A stretch of DNA of 64,000 nt, taken from Silene conica (lineage: Eukaryota > Streptophyta > Magnoliopsida > Caryophyllales > Caryophyllaceae). The notes under the pieces were generated by a model. The model did no database searches. It was not told where the DNA came from and saw nothing but the letters and a program-made list of their open reading frames with translations. Location of the stretch: positions 40,799,790 through 40,863,789 of the forward strand of contig CM055314.2 of the NCBI GenBank assembly GCA_029255685.2. The letters run 5' to 3'. A program made the position numbers and the translations under genes. This document shows positions 24,507-35,695 of the stretch, in pieces. The first letter of the stretch is position 1. Each line of letters opens with the position of its first letter.

Positions 24507-25607
24507 TGATGTCGGGACTGCAGCGCGCGTCGATCTTAGAACAGCTGCTATTTCTTCGTTACTTATCGTAATCAAGCGATTCTTGCGGCGTTGGAAAGCT
24601 AAGAGGATAAGCTTTCACCTCCAACTGGAATCACTCCATTATCAGCTCTAGAACTCGAGATATAGCCATTTGAAAAAGGCTGCAATGTCGTGGATCGATT
24701 CTTTGCTTGTTAAAGCTATCTTCAGGCCTTGAAATGTGCTCTAGGCTTCTTTCCTTCTTGTCCTTAGTCATAAAAAATCCCGAGGGCATAAATTTGGTAT
24801 AAAATCGTCCCTTTTTCGCATAAATCTGCAAAAGAGCATAAAAATACAAAAGTAGACAATTGTTGGGAAATAAATGCTAAAACATAGTAAATGAGCGACA
24901 AAATGCGTGTAAAAAATAGATGTAAAACATCATAAAATAGACATGCATCAAATTCCCCAAACCAAACCTTGCTTGCCCTCAAGTAAGAAATAGACTCGAT
25001 CTTAACTAATGGAACGATTTCAACCTCAGAGCGAAATTTACATGTAAGCCTAAACCAATGCCAAGTACAAAATGAGAAAATATTTAAATCATGCAAACGA
25101 GTTATGGTGTCGTCAAACTTTGCAAGACTAGAGACTATAGAGACTTTATACCATGGACTCTCGCGGTACGCTCGAGACACTCATGAAGCAAAGGGAGAGT
25201 ATATGTAGAAGATAGAAAGAAGTATATTGTAATGACACTCACCTAACTACGACCCATGGAAACATGCCTGCAATCTAACATGAACAAGAATTCTACAACT
25301 ATGTATAACAAACTTATTAAGTGATCCAGATACATGCAATTGAGGTAATGAAAGATATGTGAGGTAAAAGGTAAAAAGTGGTTAAGATGTTTTTGGATTT
25401 GTGGGGTTAGTAGCCAAGCTAGTAAAACCGGTTCCCAATAACATATTTCACAACTTTTTGATATTAAGAAAGTGCTCTTTTTGTGGCACAACTCTCACAT
25501 TGAATATAAGAAAGGACTCCCAAATATTTTGAATGAAGTACGGGAGTGATAACATATAAAAGAAAGGGAATTTGGAACGATTTTTTTTCATTCTGATGCT
25601 GTCAGGT

Positions 25608-25640
25608 GGTCGACCGACCCAAGAAGATGGTCGGTCGACC
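25608..25640. repeat. Bipartite palindrome module, family B internal
   Basis: GGTCGACCGACC (25608-25619), 9-bp spacer, GGTCGGTCGACC (25629-25640): here the two boxes are exact reverse complements. Confidence 0.9.
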
Positions 25641-26638
25641 TATTTCCTGTACGATTCGACTTTTTTCGTTTTTCTTCTCTTTTTTTCTGAAATTTTCTTT
25701 TCTTTTTGTCTTTTCTTGCTTCCTTTTTTTCTTTTCTCTTTTTGCTCAAGATAGCATACAAACCAAGATGCCTCAAAATAAACCAAAGACCACAAATACT
25801 AGCTTGGAAGGGTAGACTAAGTATGGGATGTAGTTTTGGGGGAATAAAAAGGCAATTTTGGTTGTGTGAATCTTATGGGTAAATATGAGAAAAGGGATCC
25901 CAAATGCACGTATCAAGACTCACAAAACGAGAAAGTAAAACAAGTATATAGCAATTCAAGTTCATGTTTATGCAAATTGATGTAACATGTTCCAAGGGGA
26001 GTACTACTCACATCCTAGACAACTGGTTTGAAAATGAAACCAGGAAATAAGCTCTAAAACTTAGAATGTATAGTAGGTTGCCAAGGTATAAGTCAAGTCT
26101 CAAGATATACAAATTGACAAAAACTCGTAGATATGCAAAAGACTCTCATACTAAAGCAAGTTGACAATGCAGGGTAAAGGCATAAACATGTAAGAAAGCA
26201 AAATCATCTTTGAAATACTCTCGTTCCGACTCGACCTATATGCTAAAATAAACGTGCATTTTTTTGAATTTTTGAAATTTTTTTCATTTTTTTGTATTTT
26301 TTTCTTTTGTATATATAAGGAAAATAAAGGAAAGCAATGCAAGACAGAAATGCAGTAAACGTGTGACAGAATGCAATGCACGAAACCATTCCCCAAACTA
26401 ACCCGCACAATGTCCCCATTGTGCATTAGCCTAAGTAAAGGTTTCACAAAATTAAAGAAAATATGCAATAAAAACCAAAGAAAAAACTGGAAAGAACTCA
26501 CTGGATTGTAAAGAGCGTGAAAAACCTCCCCAAACCAGCGTAAGCTGGGAGGTTTTGGTGGCCAGCAGTGCCACTCAAGTAACCAAGATTGGTGCACGAT
26601 TCCGGAGGAGGAAACGAACAGGCTGTGACGGACGGGTA

Positions 26639-26742
26639 GGTCGACTGACCTAAATTTTGGTCGACCGACCTTCCCGTGGATTTCAGAAATTACAGTAATG
26701 CAGGGATCAGGTCGGCCGACCTATGAAGGTAGTCGGTCGACC
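26639..26742. repeat. Two bipartite palindrome modules, family B internal
   Basis: First: 26639-26650 and 26659-26670 with an 8-bp spacer, the one spacer-length exception I found. Second: 26710-26721 and 26731-26742 with 9 bp. Confidence 0.85.
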
Positions 26743-26996
26743 CTTTTTCCGCACAGCGGTCTTCTTTTCTTCGGGAAAAACTTGTGTTAACCAAGTCATT
26801 CTTCTTGAAACCTGAAAAAAATCATCAAATATGTGCCCAACAAATGCGCGAGATCCCAGAACCAAGTCCAAAAAGTCTTAACTACGCAACAAAAGCAAAA
26901 TTGTCCTAAAAAAAACTTAAAGCAAGCAAACTAGAAAGTCTTAACAAAACAAAAAAAATTGTCTTAAGAAAAACAAAAACGAGCAAAAAGAAGAAG

Positions 26997-27794
26997 TCAT
27001 CCGCGAAGGATTCGGCGTTTCTTTGACCAAGGGCTCTGACTACTGGCTACTCCTTCAGCTATGGTGATTTGGGCAGATGAGTTTCTCTCCACCGTGTAAA
27101 TAGGTGGGTCATCATCCACAGCTCTAGCCATCCATCTCCCGGAGTTGTCGACTCCCAAGTCGTGGGCCGACACCTTCCTGGGTTTCTTCTTCTTAGGGCT
27201 CTTTTCTTCAGCCAAATGATCACTTGCTTGAGTGACCTCGTTCTCTACATCATTTGATCGAGTAAGTGGTACTACTCGATCGAGAACATCACTCTTCCTA
27301 CCGCCTATAGACTCTGTCACTAGTGCTGCAATATCTGGAGCATCCAAATCAGCCTCCAGAGCACGATATTCACCTGCACATGCCTCAAAACACATAAAAG
27401 CCTCCGAAGGACCCTTTGTAAAGGATCCTTGCATAGAACATTCACTAATATTATAAAAAACATCAGGAATGTCAACAAATGAATCCTGCACAAAACAAGG
27501 TTCATTAACCGAAGGTTCAAACATGTCAGGAATATGTTCACTACTAACACCTACAAAAATAGGTTCGTCAGTCAAAGGGTAAATTTCTAACTCATCAGCT
27601 ATATTTAAGTCCAAGTCAGTGTCATCAACGGGGAGGGAGAGGGAATCAAGTAACCTATCATTCTCATCCTTAAGAATGAGTGACTCTTCAGTGATGGGTG
27701 TGATGGGATCACACTCGACAGGAATATCCGGGTTACTAATATCAACGCCCTCATTGACGAGAGGAGAGTCAGGTAGCTCAGGAGGCGAATCCAC
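26997..27794 (-). CDS. Family B conserved ORF, 265 aa, unknown function
   Basis: One open frame in the internal region of a non-autonomous element. The N-terminal two thirds are strongly acidic (PVDDTDLDL, DELEIYPLTDEP). A middle segment has Cys residues (MCFEACAGEY), and the C-terminal part has a basic run SPKKKKPRK followed by GRWMARAVDDDPPIYTVE. No capsid, zinc knuckle, protease, RT or integrase motif is seen. The first Met at 27794 is not certain, since the frame lies downstream of gag-like remnants. The same protein recurs three times in family A, so it is a family trait rather than chance. An NLS-bearing accessory or packaging factor is a guess only. Confidence 0.6.
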   Translation of the reverse strand: MDSPPELPDSPLVNEGVDISNPDIPVECDPITPITEESLILKDENDRLLDSLSLPVDDTDLDLNIADELEIYPLTDEPIFVGVSSEHIPDMFEPSVNEPCFVQDSFVDIPDVFYNISECSMQGSFTKGPSEAFMCFEACAGEYRALEADLDAPDIAALVTESIGGRKSDVLDRVVPLTRSNDVENEVTQASDHLAEEKSPKKKKPRKVSAHDLGVDNSGRWMARAVDDDPPIYTVERNSSAQITIAEGVASSQSPWSKKRRILRG

Positions 27795-27816
27795 AATCTG
27801 CTCAGGAACCCTAATT

Positions 27817-27938
27817 GGTCAACCTGGTATAGCGGTCGGTCGACCAGACGCTGTATTATCGGAATTTTTCTGTTTTGCAGAAACTGATCTCCCGTCAGGC
27901 GTCGAGGTCGGTCGACATGATGTTGTGGTCGGTCGACC
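27817..27938. repeat. Two bipartite palindrome modules, family B gag-like remnant
   Basis: The first has a shortened left box (GGTCAACC, 27817-27824) but still 9 bp before the right box at 27834-27845. The second is 27906-27917 and 27927-27938. They sit at the place matching 56601-56726 in the Athila element. Confidence 0.8.
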
Positions 27939-28317
27939 TCCTGACCTGTGCATGGGATCGATTTCTTCATCCTGAACTTCGGCAAAATCATCCTTTGGGG
28001 TTGGTCCCTCATAAGCACGACCACTCCTGAGATTTATAGCCTTTAATGTTCTTCAAAGTTGCATCTCGATCTTTTTTTATTTCCGACATTTGAGTCATGA
28101 AGGTTTGAAAAGTCGTTCTTAACTCAGACATAGTAGGCATGATCGCAATAGCACTGAGAGTACTCAAGTCTTCCTCTCAAAAACCTGTCTTCTAAAACAA
28201 AACTAGAAGAAAAGGTAAGTAACGGTCTTAAGGAACCTAAGTTCCTTAAGACAAGAAAAATAAACTAAAAATCTACAAACAAAATTATACCGTCTCCCCG
28301 GCAACGGCGCCAAAATT

Positions 28318-29778
28318 TGACACCCGTCGTTGAGGGGTGCCAAAGATAAGATTTATAAAACCTCAGCTTAAACTAGCTAGATAGGATAAGTCAAGGGTCG
28401 AACCACAAGGAGACAAGGTTAATTATGTTTGCGAATTTAAAGTCTATTACAAGTAACCAAAAAGGGGGGGGGGGGGGGGTTGATTTAAGATTTGAACTAA
28501 CAACTAAAAGAGCAAAATAAACAAGAGAATTAAAATAAGATAAAAAGGAGATTAGGAACTTTGGTTCCCCATGGTTAAAACAAGTCAATGAAAGGTAAAA
28601 TAACCAAATAACACAATCCCAAGGAACAAAGAATAAACCTTTAGGTCAATATTCTACCCAATCCTTACGGTCTTAGGGTTCCTAGAAAAGCACTAAACTT
28701 TCGTTCATAGGGCAATCCCAAAGTTGTTGTTAAACTAATCCTAGTAATCTTTCAATCTCAAGGATTAGTTCACCAACAACAATGGGGGATTGGTAATTCA
28801 ATCATTAAACTATCAAAACCAAATCTTTACCATGGTTCCCCTAATTCCTAATCACAAGAATTAGCTATGCATGATTTTAACTATGAAACTAACAATAACA
28901 AGAATCAAGAACGTCAATGGAATCAACATAATTAAGGATGACAATAAAAGGGAAAAACATGTGTTGAGGAACAATAACAAGATGAACAATAAGATTAATT
29001 AAAAGGGAAAGATTAATTGTAGCAAACTTACAAACTTAATTGGAATTCAAGAACAAAGATTGAAACTTGGAAAATATTCTCTCTAAACTATGGAGTTTTT
29101 GACTAACATGGAGTGCTTGACCTAATTTTCGAGTTTAGGTCTCCTTAAATAAGTTCTAATTACAAGATTAGCAGCAAAGCCCGTAATAAAAATCGCGGAA
29201 ACACAGTCGCCTGGTCGGTCGACCTACTTTTTGGGTCGGTCGACCTCTTAATGACCTAATAACTTGAATGGGCTTTGCGTAAACTTCTGGGTCAGCGCTG
29301 AGGTCGGTCGACCTACTTTGTGGGTCGGTCGACCTGATGTCGGGACTGCAGCGCGCGTCGATCTTAAAACAGATGTCATTTCTTCGTTACTTATCGTAAT
29401 CAAGCGATTCTTGCGGCGTTGGAAAGCTAAGAGGATAAGCTTTCACCTCCAACTGGAATCACTCCATTATCAGCTCTAGAACTCGAGATATAGCCATTTG
29501 AAAAAGGCTGCAATGTCGTGGATCGATTCTTTGCTTGTTAAAGCTATCTTCAGACCTTGAAATGTGCGCTAGGCTTCGTTCCTTCTTGTCCTTAGTCATA
29601 AAAAATCCCGAGTGCATAAATTTGGTATAAAATCGTCCCTTTTCCGCATAAATCTGCAAAAGAGCATAAAAATACGAAAGTAGACAATTGTTGGGAAATA
29701 AATGTTAAAACATAGTAAATGAGCGACAAAATGCGTGTAATAAATAGATGTAAAACATCATAAAATAGACACGGATCG
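28318..29778 (-). repeat. Family B LTR (right)
   Basis: Begins TGACACCCGTCG; ends ACGGATCG just before TAATG. Holds the empty LINE site at 29142-29155 and modules at 29213-29245 and 29302-29334. A G homopolymer of about 16 lies near 28466. Confidence 0.85.
29213..29334. repeat. Two bipartite palindrome modules, family B right LTR
   Basis: Boxes 29213-29224 and 29234-29245, then 29302-29313 and 29323-29334. Identical to the left LTR in boxes and spacers. Confidence 0.9.
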
Positions 29779-29783
29779 TAATG

Positions 29784-30690
29784 CGATTCACATATATGTG
29801 ACCAAGTCGATAATGCCAAACATACGACTCATTTGGGTCACTTGTCTTTATCCTTTTGGTGTGAATGTTATAGACATCGTGAGACGAGTTCGAAGTTTCC
29901 AAAACATAAATTCCATTAATTGATGAAGCATGGCCAACGACCATGTCATTTTTAGAAATAACACAACAATTGTTCTTAATGGAAAAACTATATCCTTCAA
30001 TGTCTAACATTGCAACGGAAATAATGTTTTTGAAAAGAGACGGTACATAATAACAATTATTTAAATGTAGCTCGTATCCACTTTATCAGGCAAGAGTGCA
30101 AATCCCTTTTCAAGTGGCCGCTACCCGAGCTCCTTTTCCAAGTCGGAGATCTACATCACCCTTGTCTAGCTTCTCCACTTCTCTTAAACCTTGCAAACGA
30201 TTACAGAGGTGAGAACCACAACCAGTCTCCAATACCCATGTTGTGTTGGAAGCATAATTAATGTCAATAACAAAAATTTCAGATTTGAAATTACCTAACG
30301 GGATTACAAGACCCTCTTGAATATGCCGTAAGTACTTTGGACAATTCCTCTTCCAATGGCCCATGACACTACAATAGTGGCATCGCCCCTTTTGTAACTT
30401 TCTTCCCTTCTTCTTTATCTTAGCTAGACCGTTCTTGCTTGAACTCCCACTAGTTTTATCATAAGCCTTTTCTTTCAAGTATAAGGCATCCAAATCTTTG
30501 TTTAGCTCATCAATATAAGCTGTGTCAAGAAGTGGGCCTTTGGGAGGTGGGAGAGAAGTGATAAAGTTAACTTTGCCATCCGGACCCGTTCCGAAATGAA
30601 CTTCTTTAGTAGTATCAATGTTGTGTTGGTTGCAAACATCGTCAAAAATATTATTACAATAATCGATAGTGATAGGGTTGAATGAGTCCA
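29784..30690 (-). pseudogene. Copia-1 protease and gag zinc-knuckle region
   Basis: The minus strand encodes a CCHC knuckle (CHYCSVMGHWKRNCP), a basic linker, the retropepsin neighbourhood (TGCGSHLC) and the start of GAG-pre-integrase. Gag upstream of the knuckle is only partly recognisable. Fossil, several breaks in the element as a whole. Confidence 0.8.
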
Positions 30691-30721
30691 TTGCGGTTAA
30701 GTAACTACAAAACGGAAACAA

Positions 30722-32482
30722 AGGAAATCAATTTAACGTTCATCATTTTAAACACTTGTTAAACATTTTTAAACAAGTTGAACATTTACTTAAAGATCTC
30801 TTACACAATTAAGCAAACAATCCCGAGATCCAAATCCATATCAACTCGGGCACGGTGTAGCCGATTCATCCCTTGTTAATATAATTCGGTGGATTAACAT
30901 TTAATCGATTCTACATTAGAATTCCCGGTCGATAAAATTACATTAATTTCTATCTTTAGCCCGAACTTATTGCAACTACGGTCACGAATACCTGCGTTGA
31001 GATCAACCAAATACTAAGAGTGTAATCACATTACCCCATTTACCGAACGTAACAAGTTTAGTACCCCGGTGTAGCCGAGCCTACTTCCTTGTGAAGAAGG
31101 GATTCATGGGTTCTTTTCTTTGGTAAGGCTAAGTCTCAATATTAAATACGTAAGAGATCTTATCAATTATTATCTATCTCCTTTTAAGTGAACTAAGTCG
31201 GTGAATTATCGATAATGAATTGACACGGCGAGGACCGAAACTCGATATGCATGTCATGTTAATGACGATTTGGCTATGCATGCAACATATTAAACAAATG
31301 CAAAGCGAAATAAAAATTCCTAGTATGGCCTTTCCTAAAAAAAATAGAAAAATATAATTAAAATTACAATTCGGAAACCAACTCCTTGGTCCCTAGGGCT
31401 TCTCAGCACACAACTCGAGGAACACCGTCTTGGACTCCTTCCATGGATGCAACGCCTTTGGGAACTCCGGAATTACAATAATTACAATTTCTATTTTTCT
31501 ATCTACTTTATACATTATAAAATAGAACAAAAATAATAAAGTGATACGAGATAACAAAATTACATCCGAACCAATAACCCCTTACATTACGGGAATTACC
31601 GATTATCTAAGGCCATACTAAGATAAATTACATAATTCAAAATTATACATAAAAATATGACATTCATACTTAAAAACGCCGCATTATAATATGATATAAC
31701 ATGTTCATTTTAATGCCAAATCGCCCTAATTAAATTTAATTAATTTAATTAAGTTAACATAAACCGGTTTTATGGGATATTGCAACTTTTACCCCCTTAA
31801 AAATGCATAAAATAAAACATAAATCAAATTTATGTTCTAATTAATTTCTTAACACATTTTAGGTCTCAAAATTAGTCATTACTAATTTTCTTTATAATTA
31901 ACACTTAATTATATAAATTGTTCATTTTAGGCCTTGAAATGCATAACTTTTACGCAATAAATCCAAATTAAATTACAATAATTTTCTAAATTTGGATTTT
32001 ATTTCTTGAACATTCTGAAATATTACATTAATATCTATAATGTCAAAAATCTTGGATAAAATTTTCGAACTTGTTTCGAAATATCTAACAAATTTAACCA
32101 AAAATGCCTCTAAATACGGTTTTTATCATATAAAATCGTAATGCATGCTATACAACTTAATTTTGTACCAAATTTTACATACCATAAGTAAAATATGCAT
32201 GTGAGGTCATATAAAAAATTCAAGGTCAGAAACGTTTTCTAACTATTTTAATCCATTTTAGACGATTTTACCCTTAAAAACGCAGAAAATGACCAAAAAT
32301 TATATATACGAACAACAAAAATCCCATAAATTATCAAAATAACCTAAATTAAATGTAGGACCAGATTATATAACATGCAAAATTTTCGAGTGACATATCT
32401 TATAGATCACAAATTATAGAGTTTTATTTAAGTTTCAAAAACTCGGAAAAACAATAACCGATTATGCATGCAAACAACCTTT
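30722..32482 (-). other. Copia-1 5' leader, noncoding
   Basis: AT-rich, with no supportable coding region, between the primer site and the gag piece. Its length, about 1.8 kb, is like the leader of Copia-2 (39071-40867), but I see none of the palindrome modules in it. Confidence 0.65.
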
Positions 32483-32494
32483 GCTCTGATACCA
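32483..32494 (-). other. Primer binding site, initiator tRNA-Met type
   Basis: The minus strand reads TGGTATCAGAGC, the standard plant copia primer site, two bases inside the LTR end. Confidence 0.9.
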
Positions 32495-32496
32495 AT

Positions 32497-33516
32497 TGTA
32501 AGGTTCTAAACCTTATTATAGTCATACTATAGATATTATCTAATAATATTATGAACTTATGCATGAATAACTTATATAAAACGAGATTAGGAAGGAAAAA
32601 CAATTTCATCCTTACATTACACTTCTCGGTTTTAGGGCACAAGTGAAGACTCCTTCTTCACTTGTTCTTGAGCTAGTAATATGGGAATGATCCTCCTTGA
32701 GCCCTCAAAGAGAAGACCTCCAAAATATATGCACCAAGACACACTACTCTTAGTATTTGTGTTTATTTTGCTAGAATCAAACACAAAAGCCTGGCTTTAT
32801 TATCACTAATATTATCACTACTCTTAGTACAATATTGTATGAAATGGATCTTGGTTGGAGATGAAGGTGGCTCGGTTTTGGGAGAGAAATCACAAGAGCT
32901 TTTATTTTCTCACACTAGCAAAACACTAATTGAATTAGAATGAATGAATTGAGAAGAACAAAACTCCTTTTGTCCTTCTCTAGATGTTGACGTGAGGTTT
33001 GGGTAGGGTGCCCAATACATGGGCACCTCAAAACACACACTGTTCCCCATTCAAAACATGCATTAACTTATATGTCTCCTCTTAACATATTATCACATAA
33101 TTTGTTAAGTTGTGTAAAATGTGTTTGTGTGTTATGGTGTCACACGACCTCACACGGTCAATTTCACATAAACTGGACTTATGCACATTTCACATTTAAA
33201 AGATATGTAACAATTACTTTGATCACATATTTGATATTATGAATATAATTAGTTTAACTTATTTAAACATTTATTCATAAACTTTGTAGTAATTCTTAAT
33301 TACTTACATCTAGTTAATATTTTTCCATAATACAAGACATTACAACATTTGTAATATCAATTCATTCTTTAATTGTTTCATAAACATCCAAGTTTTAATA
33401 ACGACATTTCGTTCACTTAAAACTTTATTTATAATCTTATTATAAAACCTTCCTTATCCATTTCACAAACTAGGATTGAACTGACTCGTAACCATATACA
33501 GTCATTTCATTTAACA
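32497..33516 (-). repeat. Copia-1 5' LTR
   Basis: About 1020 bp. The plus strand begins TGTAAGG next to the primer site and ends ATTTAACA, giving TGTTAAAT...CCTTACA on the minus strand. The right boundary is set by the TG/CA rule and by resumption of CACTA subterminal repeats just after it; the partner duplication lies outside the window. Confidence 0.7.
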
Positions 33517-33569
33517 TTAAGAGAGTTGTCCTGGTTATATGAGAAACTGACGTTTTTTCCTCTACTTGT

Positions 33570-33747
33570 TGCGTCAGTTTTGTTAAAACTGATGTATTTG
33601 ATATGTTGTTTTAGCGCCAAGTTTACTAATATATGCGTCAGTTATTATAGGAACTAACTCTTTTGCTCTATTTTTTTGCATCATTTCTTTTCAAAACCGA
33701 TGCAATAACTAATTACCATTTGCGTCATTTCTTATAAGAACTGATGT
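33570..33747. repeat. CACTA subterminal palindromic repeats
   Basis: Four units of about 27 bp at 33570-33596, 33634-33660, 33677-33704 and 33721-33747. Each is close to TGCGTCAGTT, a short centre, then AACTGATGCA, so each can fold on itself. Such clusters near the ends of En/Spm elements bind the TNPA-type protein. Confidence 0.75.
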
Positions 33748-33781
33748 ATTTTATTTTTATGTTTTTAAAAAAAAATCCGCT

Positions 33782-34010
33782 ACCGAAATTTCGGCAGCAC
33801 CTTCCTATAAAGTTGATATCCATAACACCAGAAATTTAAAACCACCTGCATTAAAATATCCAACCAAAAGACATTACATTTCCTTCGAACCAACAACATT
33901 CATTCCAAAGTCCAATCCAACATAACAACAAACGTTTCCACAACGTTCAAAACATATACAATCTAAGCTAATTAACAATCCAACAGAAGTCATAGTGATA
34001 CCAAGTTACT
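33782..34010. other. CACTA noncoding DNA downstream of the protease gene
   Basis: AT-rich DNA between the subterminal repeats and the stop codon of the protease gene. No further feature seen. Confidence 0.5.
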
Positions 34011-35543
34011 CTATTTTGAATATTGTAGATTATCTAAACATTTGTTAGCCCAAACTTCTCTAACCACATTGAGATCGACCATTGACACCGATGTAGTAGC
34101 AATTTTCTGCATTTTCAAAATAAATATTATAGTAATATATAATAAATGTAATGAAAAACTGATATATAATTGACAATGAAAAGCTACGGCAAGATTGAAT
34201 TACCTCTTCAAAGTCTACCTCCGCAGATTTACAATGATAGAAGGTTATGTCGTACATCCATTTCATGACATAATAACCACACTCATAATCCCCTGGTTGT
34301 TGCGGACACTAAAATTAAAAAAACAATATAATAAGTACTAGTTAATACATATAACAACTAATTAGCTATAATTTACATTATAAGAACTCAAGAATTGGAA
34401 TGGTGGCAAAGAACATAATTTACATAAAGGAGGGAAAAAATCTAATGAACGTTCTAAATAGTTCAAGTAAGCTTTAGAGGTACCTTGATGTGTTTTATAT
34501 ATAGTTTAATACTTTTACTATTATAGTTGCGTCTTCCTCCATACGCACAATATAGTAGCCAAGCACCTTCAAGAACCTTTTTTATGCCCATCTTCTTTGG
34601 ATCCCGTCTTCGTGAGTCCAAAATATACATTGTGTTCAATGCCACGCAAATCACAACCAACATCCAATGATTGTTGTATTCAAAACAAATAAATAACAAA
34701 TGAAACAAGTGAAAAAAGACTCGATCTTTTAAGTCATCAACACATAATCATACAGAATCCAACAACTGCTGAAAGTTGAATACTTACCCTTCAAAAAATG
34801 CTCCCATGATATACTTGTTATCTTCTTGAATTTTCATAGCATGAGCCACATACGCTTCACATTGTTTTGGACAATACATATACTCCACGAGTTTCACGGG
34901 GCACAAGTATGCAACTAATGTAGTTTTTCCGATTGTAGTTGCACATTGATACAAGAAACTATATATACAATTTCCATCATAAAACCGTAAGCAAATTAGT
35001 AAGCAAACTATCACTACTGAACAAAACACCAATAAATGAAATAGGTTCATACTATACATACCTTTCCCAAGCTTGAAGCATAACAACATTTAGCCATAAA
35101 TATCGGAACATCTGCCTAATTTCAACGATGGTCAAATGGCATTCAACATCATTATTTTCTGTGTAATTAAATACTGAGGCATTAATGACAATTTTGAGGC
35201 ATGTAGTGGTGGTTGACAAAGAGCACAACTTCTCTTCTAAGATCCTGCACTGATGACTCAAGGCTTTAACTTCTTCATCACTAAGAGGGGCCACTTCGTT
35301 GTCATCTTCTTCAAATGTTCCTACTTTCCCCTTGTCCTTTTCAAGTTCTGCTATCTATCATAACATAATAACAATAGATAAAACTACCAAATATGAAACA
35401 TTGCAATTGATTTAACCTTAGCATCGGAACCTACATATAAATAAATATAATTGAACTTAACTACCTTCTTTTGAACCTTATTGCCGGATTCGTTACTATC
35501 TTTCGACTTGGGTTTTCTCTTTTGAGTCTTTTCCTCTTTATTA
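34011..35543 (-). CDS. CACTA-borne Ulp1/C48-like cysteine protease, multi-exon
   Basis: Six exons can be followed on the minus strand: about 35543-35465 (KEEKTQKRKPKSKD, basic), 35354-35063 (helical, LCSLSTTTT to LQAWER), 34972-34789 (PKQCEAYVAHAMKIQEDN), about 34690-34487, 34308-34206 and 34106-34011. Acceptor AG and donor GT lie at most joints; the 5' edge of the fourth exon is unclear. Catalytic motifs of the C48 family appear in order: His in NNHWMLVVI, Asp in MYILDSRR, then Gln and Cys in CPQQPGDYECGYYVMKWM. The final exon ends in a stop at 34011. Further 5' exons may exist. Many plant CACTA elements carry a Ulp1-like gene beside TNP2; its role there is not established. No disabling change is seen in the part traced. 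Confidence 0.72.
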
Positions 35544-35695
35544 GCCTAATAAAAATAGTAAGAGTTAGCTAGGTTGAAGTTTAAAGTAGAAAAAGCAAGA
35601 GTTAAAAAAAGGAGCGAGAATTAACAATCACTTACATAATCGTCTACAAACTAGTTCAAAAATCAGCCAAGGATGTAATCTATTATTTGAATTAA
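35544..35695. other. Spacer between TNP2 and the Ulp1-like gene
   Basis: Short AT-rich stretch after the TNP2 stop. It may contain a first exon or intron of the protease gene; a GTAAGTG donor-like sequence lies on the minus strand near 35636. Confidence 0.4.

Larger units (their letters stand above)
22856..24950 (-). repeat. Family B LTR (left), containing a LINE
   Basis: Begins TGACACCCGTCG and ends ATGCATCA. A G run of 7 here (near 22998) is 16 or so in the right LTR. The part with modules (24507-24950) is close to family A; the part 22856-23660 is close to the Athila LTR at 54099-55352. Confidence 0.85.
24951..28317 (-). other. Family B internal region
   Basis: 3367 bp. 24951-26996 is noncoding, resembles the noncoding half of family A and has a shorter T-rich tract (about 25660-25742). 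The coding segment is at 26997-27794. Upstream of it on the minus strand, 27800-28200 resembles the Athila gag tail of the element at 54099 (DFAEV, then GRPT-type modules). I see no pol. Confidence 0.75.
22856..29778 (-). mobile_element. Family B: non-autonomous Athila-derived LTR retrotransposon
   Basis: LTRs 22856-24950 (with a LINE inserted) and 28318-29778. Without the LINE they are about 1447 and 1461 bp, and roughly 1.5 to 2 percent different by hand count. Flanked by the 5-bp duplication TAATG (22851-22855 and 29779-29783). The minus-strand primer site for tRNA-Asp is at 28295-28312; a purine-rich tract (GGTTTGGGGAATT on the minus strand) adjoins the other LTR. The internal region keeps a piece resembling the Athila gag-protease linker and a conserved unknown ORF but no pol. 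Structurally whole as a non-autonomous element; moderately young. Confidence 0.88.
1..33516 (-). mobile_element. Copia-1: Ty1/copia LTR retrotransposon, left end outside window, hosts several nested insertions
   Basis: Minus-strand copia pieces are collinear from right to left: LTR (32497-33516), initiator-tRNA-Met primer site, long leader, zinc knuckle and protease (about 29784-30690), integrase (about 21733-22850), RT (19085-19388 and 1395-3080) and RNase H, then 3' noncoding DNA running off the left edge. The pieces are separated by three insertions, each with its own 5-bp target duplication (TACAC, CATAC, TAATG), which shows they were one element. Removing the insertions and one internal duplication leaves about 6.9 kb inside the window. 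It is a broken fossil with several breaks; gag is only partly recognisable. The 3' LTR would lie left of base 1, so its age cannot be read from LTR divergence. It carries insertions that are themselves young to moderately old. Confidence 0.85.
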
